Below are positions 59,964 through 64,000 of a stretch of 64,000 nt of DNA, piece by piece. The translations under genes were made by a program, and so were the position numbers. Each line of letters begins with the position of its first letter. Position 1 is the first letter of the stretch. The notes beneath the pieces are model-generated. The model did no database searches. It saw only the letters and a program-made list of their open reading frames with translations, and had not been told where the DNA came from. The stretch covers positions 27,590 to 91,589 of the forward strand of contig NZ_AUJB01000004.1 of the NCBI RefSeq assembly GCF_000424005.1, given 5' to 3'. This DNA comes from Pseudobutyrivibrio ruminis CF1b. GTDB taxonomy: Bacteria > Bacillota > Clostridia > Lachnospirales > Lachnospiraceae.

Positions 59964-61226
59964 TTACGCTGTATAAATTAACATCTTATCGCTGTGCTGC
60001 TGGATTACGTTATCCACCGCTGGGATAGCTCCCTTAAGAGCGTACTCGATGGCCTGGATTTCGTGTGCGAGTGGACGAAGCTCCTGGTAGATAGCTTCCA
60101 TGTGATTCTTCATATCGTCCTTGCTGTATCCCTCTGGGAACTCAAGCACTACGAGATGGCGAACCATCTTTGACTCTTCCTCAATCTTTGTAAGGAAGCT
60201 GATAGACTTAATCTCATCGTGAGACTGTCCATACTCTACAAGCTTTCCGCGGATAGCTGCATTCTCATCTGACTCCTTTGGAACACCAAGAAGAATCTTC
60301 TGACCTGCAGGAATCTTCTGCTCCTGAACATTGCCCTGTGCCATTCCATCCTTTGAACCAAACTCTGCCTGGTAACCTGGAGTACCAACGATTGTATCAA
60401 GATAAGGAACTGGAAGTGTACATGGAACCTTATTGAAAGGATTGATAGCGATACCTGAGTATGCATTGCCTCTCTTAAGCATTGCATAAACATCCTGGAA
60501 GCTAAGAATCTGTGTGTGAATCTTAGTGCCATCATCTGCAAGACCTGTCCAACGACGAAGTGCCTCCCAATCAGTGAACAATGGAAGAACCATGCTGTCC
60601 TGATCCTCCGGAGCACCTGTGAGCTTGATAGTAGATTTAAGCATATAGAAGCCAATCTTTGTATCTTTCTTGATAACTGAAACGCCCTGCTCGTTAACCT
60701 CTGGCTCCTGATCCATTTTGATAGGTGTGAGGAAGTGAGCATGGCTAGCCCAATATGCTACTGTGCCATGGAATGCATTGTCCTGTGCGTATGTTGTAAG
60801 ACCATTGATAATACCTGCAAGCGCTGGGTTCTCAATAGATACGTGTGGATCAACCTTATCCTGTGGCTTAACATTTGTAACAACTGCGTACTTCTTAATC
60901 TGAGCATCATCTGGAAGTGTAAGCTGAAGTGATACCTGTGTATCCTCTGCCTCCTCAACGATAGAGCTTCTGCCATCTGCTGTAGCCTCAACAGCCTGAA
61001 CTTCGCACTCGATAGTCTTTCCTGCTGGCATGCAAACAAATACTTTATCGCCCTTTACAATCTTTCCAGTGAGCTGACCTGTGATGATGCTACCATTGCC
61101 ATCAAGCATAGTGGTAATGCCATCTATAATTACAGAAAAACGTCTTCCTGTATCAACATTGCTGGTTACATCTGTATCTGCAACTTCAATGTTTTCCTCT
61201 TTTTTCTTCTTGTCAAATAAACCCAT
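59964..61226 (-). CDS. SseB-like protein with N-terminal translation-factor-type beta barrel
   Basis: A 420-residue soluble protein. Residues about 30-110 resemble domain II of EF-Tu-type GTPases (GNGSIITGQLTGKIVKGDKVFV), here without a GTPase domain. Residues about 130-260 form an SseB N-terminal domain (NPALAGIINGL, VAYWASHAHFLTPI, VLPLFTDWEALRRW), and about 300-410 the SseB C-terminal domain (GQKILLGVPKESDENAAIRGKL, HLVVLEFPEG). SseB is named for serine sensitivity and its molecular role is unclear. This three-part layout looks unusual to me. Confidence 0.75.
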   Translation of the reverse strand: MGLFDKKKKEENIEVADTDVTSNVDTGRRFSVIIDGITTMLDGNGSIITGQLTGKIVKGDKVFVCMPAGKTIECEVQAVEATADGRSSIVEEAEDTQVSLQLTLPDDAQIKKYAVVTNVKPQDKVDPHVSIENPALAGIINGLTTYAQDNAFHGTVAYWASHAHFLTPIKMDQEPEVNEQGVSVIKKDTKIGFYMLKSTIKLTGAPEDQDSMVLPLFTDWEALRRWTGLADDGTKIHTQILSFQDVYAMLKRGNAYSGIAINPFNKVPCTLPVPYLDTIVGTPGYQAEFGSKDGMAQGNVQEQKIPAGQKILLGVPKESDENAAIRGKLVEYGQSHDEIKSISFLTKIEEESKMVRHLVVLEFPEGYSKDDMKNHMEAIYQELRPLAHEIQAIEYALKGAIPAVDNVIQQHSDKMLIYTA

Positions 61227-61446
61227 AACAAATTCTCCTACTTCTATAGTTATTTCCTAAAAACCGGATCCGCTCTTCCGGTCGACAGTAAGTCTATTAT
61301 ATCCTACTTGCCTCCGAAAAAAAACCGTCAGCTCCCCATTTCCTTGTTACCGCTGTCTTTTTTGCCTCAATTTTTTATTTATGTTTTATTTCATTAGAGG
61401 TATAATTATCTAAGTCGAAATTATGTTTCTTTTAAGGGAGGTCATT

Positions 61447-61893
61447 ATGAGCGATAAAAAAGGTTTCATCTCAGAATTTAAAGAATTTATCATGCGTGGA
61501 AATGTAATGGATATGGCAGTCGGTGTTATCGTCGGCGGTGCATTTACAGCCATTGTTACATCTTTGAACGAGGACATCCTTACACCAATCCTTGGTATCT
61601 TCGGAGGCACAGATTTCTCAGAGCTTAAGGTTACACTTGGAAGCGGTGAATTAGCACCAACTCTTACATACGGAAATTTCATTACAGCTATAATCAATTT
61701 CCTTATCACAGCACTTGTAATCTTCTGCATCATCAAGGGACTTAACAGAGCTACAGAAAGAGCTACAGCTCTTGTAAAGAAGAATAAGGAAGAGGCTGAG
61801 GCTGCTGAGCCTACAGAGAAGGATTGCCCATACTGCTACAGCAAGATTCACATCAAGGCAACTCGCTGCCCACACTGTACAGCACAGTTATAA
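61447..61893 (+). CDS. mscL: Large-conductance mechanosensitive channel with C-terminal zinc ribbon
   Basis: A 148-residue channel. The N-terminus FKEFIMRGNVMDMAVGVIVGGAFTAIV is the MscL pore helix, and NFITAIINFLITALVIFCIIKGLN is the second helix; both are complete. After the usual cytoplasmic helix comes an added CPYCYSKIHIKATRCPHC, a four-cysteine zinc ribbon. It opens under membrane tension and lets solutes out. Start ATG 61447 with GGGAGG; a TATAAT at 61401-61406 is a likely -10. The zinc ribbon may help assembly or sensing. Confidence 0.93.
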   Translation: MSDKKGFISEFKEFIMRGNVMDMAVGVIVGGAFTAIVTSLNEDILTPILGIFGGTDFSELKVTLGSGELAPTLTYGNFITAIINFLITALVIFCIIKGLNRATERATALVKKNKEEAEAAEPTEKDCPYCYSKIHIKATRCPHCTAQL

Positions 61894-61913
61894 AATAAAG
61901 ATTTGTATTAAAT

Positions 61914-61945
61914 AACCCTTGAGCGGATTATCCTCTCAAGGGTTT
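61914..61945. terminator. Bidirectional terminator between mscL and the GNAT gene
   Basis: AACCCTTGAG (61914-61923) pairs perfectly with CTCAAGGGTT (61935-61944), with A-rich bases before it and T-rich bases after it. Confidence 0.85.
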
Positions 61946-61949
61946 ATTA

Positions 61950-62495
61950 TTATAATTCGGCCACCATTAAAATATCATCTCTGAATGTTCCGTCATCATA
62001 TTTATTCGCTTTTGATATTCTTCCTATTTCCTTGAAGCCTAGAGATTCATAAAGATGCTTAGCTCTTTCATTTCCTTCAAGCACTGTCAATTCGGCCTGC
62101 TCATAACCTGAATCTTTTATCAGCTTTAGAAGTCTTTTTAATGTGAGCTTTCCAAGACCATGTCCTGTGTTTTTCTGGAAATAAGCTATTCCAATGCTTG
62201 CTCTGTGCTGTGCTCTTCTGCTGGTTCCCACTCTTTCAAATGACATGTTTCCAGCAAACTCTCCGTCTTCAAATACAAGAATCAAATAGCCAGTTTCTGA
62301 TTCGTTGCGTCTTTCAATGAACTTTAATTCATCCTCTACTGTAAGCTTTACCTCATCCCCATACTGAGACAGGAACGGGGTTTCATCGCAAACTGTTTTC
62401 AAATATTCGATTAATATCTCTGCATCCTCTGGTTTCGGTGCTCTGAGTGTTACCGTATGTCCATCAAGTTCATAGTTCTCTTCTTCAAAAAACAT
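61950..62495 (-). CDS. GNAT family N-acetyltransferase
   Basis: A 181-residue acetyltransferase. The acetyl-CoA site IGIAYFQKNTGHGLGKLTLKRLLKLIKD has the R/Q-x-x-G-x-G/A form, followed by ELTVLEGNERAKHLYESLGFKEIG, the usual end of GNAT domains. N-terminal VTLRAPKPEDAEILIEYL also fits the RimJ/RimL or spermidine-type branch. The substrate is unknown. The gene stands alone, between the terminator and the methyltransferase gene. Confidence 0.88.
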   Translation of the reverse strand: MFFEEENYELDGHTVTLRAPKPEDAEILIEYLKTVCDETPFLSQYGDEVKLTVEDELKFIERRNESETGYLILVFEDGEFAGNMSFERVGTSRRAQHRASIGIAYFQKNTGHGLGKLTLKRLLKLIKDSGYEQAELTVLEGNERAKHLYESLGFKEIGRISKANKYDDGTFRDDILMVAEL

Positions 62496-62536
62496 CTTTA
62501 CTGTCCTCCTGTTCTATTATCGTATATACGAATCTT

Positions 62537-63340
62537 TTACTTATTATCACATATTACAATCAAATGATTTGAGCTTCCTAAAAGTTCTCTCTTTTCACAC
62601 ATGGCAAGATGATACTTCTTATACACCTCGAAGTTCTCATCACTAATATTGAAGTTTGAACCTCCAGCCATTTCTACCAGTTCAATCACACCATCTGTTG
62701 CCAATGTTTTGATTCTCTTTAGTGGTGTCTTATCTACAAGCTCCTCAAATTCTGTAATGTCAAAACCTGTAAAAAGCTGCTTTGGGAAATGCTTCACCTG
62801 ATAATCCTCAGTGTAGTTTTCTGCCATTCCAACTTTCATATCACCACACTGCTCAATAAGGTAATTGGTGTACATGATGGCATATACTGAAATAAAAGCG
62901 ATAAAGACTTTTCCTTCTGGTTTTGTTATTCTTGAAGCTTCTTTAAGTGCTGCAAGCTGTTCTTCCTCTGAATAAAGATGATACATTGGGCCAAAGAGAA
63001 GTGTTACGTCATATGCGCTATCTTCCAACTGATGAAGATTGACTGCATCTCCCTGAATGGCTGTCACGTCATTAAAGCTTTCTGCATTTTTCTGGAGCTT
63101 CTCAAAGTTTGCATCTGTATATTCTACCGCTGTTACATCATAGCCTTCTTTTGCAAGATCTAATGACAATCTTCCTGTACCAGCGCCAATTTCTACAACC
63201 TTCATGCCTGGTTTCAAATACTGATGAATGTAATGCATTGTAGTGAAGTATTCCATCTGGCCACGTCTGGTTCTATCCAGGCGATTGTCCTCCACATACT
63301 GTGCATAAAACTCGTTAACAATTTTCTCTCTGCCTTCCAT
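62537..63340 (-). CDS. Class I SAM-dependent methyltransferase
   Basis: A 267-residue enzyme. Motif I is VVEIGAGTGRLSLDLAKEG, followed by VTAVEYTDANFEKL, AIQGDAVNL and DVTLLFGPMYHL, giving a complete SAM-binding Rossmann fold. The target is unknown. The start is ATG 63340 with GGAGG; a hairpin with a T-run lies just upstream at 63,367-63,410, and a 36-codon ORF precedes that, so expression may be controlled by attenuation. The longer in-frame reading from 63,442 crosses the hairpin and is rejected. Confidence 0.88.
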   Translation of the reverse strand: MEGREKIVNEFYAQYVEDNRLDRTRRGQMEYFTTMHYIHQYLKPGMKVVEIGAGTGRLSLDLAKEGYDVTAVEYTDANFEKLQKNAESFNDVTAIQGDAVNLHQLEDSAYDVTLLFGPMYHLYSEEEQLAALKEASRITKPEGKVFIAFISVYAIMYTNYLIEQCGDMKVGMAENYTEDYQVKHFPKQLFTGFDITEFEELVDKTPLKRIKTLATDGVIELVEMAGGSNFNISDENFEVYKKYHLAMCEKRELLGSSNHLIVICDNK

Positions 63341-63366
63341 ATCTAGCCTCCTTATTATTTTCACGA

Positions 63367-63412
63367 GGGTAAAAAATAGCCCCACCAGATAATAATCTGA
63401 TGAGGCTTGATT
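63367..63412 (-). terminator. Attenuator-like hairpin before the methyltransferase gene
   Basis: On the minus strand AGCCTCATCAGAT pairs with ATCTGGTGGGGCT (two G-U pairs) and is followed by TTTTTT. It lies between the 36-codon ORF and the ribosome site of the methyltransferase. Confidence 0.75.
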
Positions 63413-63438
63413 ACACTCTTTGTCTAAAAAATGATAAA

Positions 63439-63549
63439 TCAACTCCTATAACGCGCCTCATCGATTGTACAAGAATCAGACCCCTGCTTCATATCCACGG
63501 GTTTCGAATCCTTATTCATCGAATCGACTAGAGTTAATCTGTAAATCAT
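63439..63549 (-). CDS. 36-residue ORF, possible leader peptide
   Basis: The ORF starts MIYRLTLVDSMNKDSKP and ends CTIDEARYRS. It has a GCGAGGAT ribosome site and a near-perfect promoter upstream, with an attenuator-like hairpin after its stop, so it is probably translated. The product is soluble and charged with one cysteine, and I recognise no family. It could be a regulatory leader peptide for the methyltransferase gene or a small functional protein. Confidence 0.55.
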   Translation of the reverse strand: MIYRLTLVDSMNKDSKPVDMKQGSDSCTIDEARYRS

Positions 63550-63576
63550 TTTATCCTCGCTTTCTAAATTGAGTAG

Positions 63577-63605
63577 ATTATAGTAGTGTCACATATGGAA
63601 GTCAA
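63577..63605 (-). promoter_or_regulatory. Sigma-A promoter of the 36-residue ORF and methyltransferase gene
   Basis: On the minus strand TTGACT (63600-63605), 17-nt spacer and a perfect TATAAT (63577-63582), about 25 nt upstream of the ORF start. Confidence 0.82.
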
Positions 63606-63660
63606 GGGGTAAGTATAATGAATATTTATATTATGAGATAAAGATGAGTTTAACTGATTA

Positions 63661-63695
63661 AGAGAAGTCGATATTTACCGGCTTCTCTTTTTATT
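63661..63695 (+). terminator. Hairpin with T-run near the right edge
   Basis: AGAGAAGTCG pairs with CGGCTTCTCT (one G-U pair), followed by TTTTATTT. No rightward gene is seen directly upstream, so it may belong to a small RNA or to a decayed gene. Confidence 0.55.
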
Positions 63696-63696
63696 T

Positions 63697-63820
63697 GTTT
63701 CAACCTGCATGCTATAGTTTATATGGCCTTGTCTTGTATCAAGAGCAAGCCCTTCGGGAGCTGCGCTCTCTTGACACTGCACCAATAGCCATATAAATGG
63801 TAGTCAAGCAGGCTTGAAAC
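63697..63820. repeat. 124-bp nested palindrome, unknown non-coding element
   Basis: GTTTCAACCTGC pairs with GCAGG-c-TTGAAAC at the ends, TTTATATGGC with GCCATATAAA inside, then TCAAGAG with CTCTTGA, and at the tip CCC-TTCG-GGG. This is a long, stepwise hairpin of MITE-like or structured-RNA type. From 63,821 to 64,000 I see no gene and no recognised element. Confidence 0.6.
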
Positions 63821-64000
63821 TGGGATTGTGGCAAGTCACAACCTCTAATCAAGGTCCCTTAAGATTGCTTTATCAATTTGTAAGCTATAAACCAAGTGTT
63901 TTCGCTTGTCATTGATAAAATAACTAAGCTTGAGATGTCTAAATCATAAGATTTATCAATGGAGCTTCTACAAATCGCATAAACACGTTAGCTATTGATA

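Overview
The window looks like a 64 kb chromosome segment of a low-GC anaerobic Firmicute, most likely a Lachnospiraceae member of the Butyrivibrio/Pseudobutyrivibrio type. I base this on the AT-rich sequence with strong AGGAGG ribosome sites, a thiolase preceded by Rex-like operators, an Fe-S/FrhB-type pyruvyl-transferase fusion, galactofuranose genes and a SleB-type wall hydrolase. The genus is an inference.

Region 1 (1-19,032): the start of a thiolase gene, a membrane-anchored beta-propeller protein, then a 16.7 kb leftward cluster (18,814 to 2,158, ending in a strong terminator) for a surface polysaccharide. It holds an LCP ligase, GT4 and GT2 transferases, two capsule-associated paralogues of unknown activity (one with a HAD domain), a two-permease ABC exporter whose ATPase is fused to a secreted domain and a membrane anchor, a double GT2 enzyme, an Fe-S/FrhB/pyruvyl-transferase fusion, UDP-galactopyranose mutase and a GlfT2-like transferase. 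The product is probably an acidic, galactofuranose-containing wall polymer.

Region 2 (19,051-27,157) is housekeeping: deoD, then thyA-folA-ilvB-ilvN-(coiled-coil/SleB hydrolase) as an apparent operon, two small rightward genes for 81- and 52-residue proteins, a NUDIX hydrolase and a DUF1848 protein.

Region 3 (about 27,176-48,150) is a tRNA-Gly integration hotspot. A 12.5 kb mobilizable element lies between direct repeats of the tRNA-Gly 3' end (27,476-27,496 and 40,004-40,024). It carries a tyrosine integrase, a MobQ-type relaxase with its oriT, a CHC2 primase, a VirE-like helicase, an XRE regulator and a sigma factor. Its cargo is a compact gene set: a 54-residue peptide, an attenuator-like hairpin, a stand-alone YcaO enzyme, a UPF0489 protein with arginase-like metal motifs and a three-gene ABC exporter. 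I read this as a RiPP (modified peptide) pathway, and it is the best candidate for an undescribed system here. Next to it is a 202 bp inverted repeat, each arm carrying a complete tRNA-Gly(GCC) gene with its own promoter, around a lipoprotein and a transglutaminase-like gene. Beyond are a DUF3800 gene with a structured leader, an EF-hand-like protein, an ECF sigma/anti-sigma pair, decayed gene fragments and a remnant of a holin-like type I toxin.

Region 4 (48,232-64,000) is mostly core: a DUF3990 protein, the degV-folC-J-domain-MATE operon, a transglutaminase-like protein, a cold-shock protein, the gdpD-lipase-clpX operon, an MFS transporter, an SseB-like protein, mscL with an added zinc ribbon, a GNAT acetyltransferase and a methyltransferase preceded by a 36-residue ORF and an attenuator-like hairpin. 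The right edge is a 450 nt non-coding stretch with a nested palindrome.
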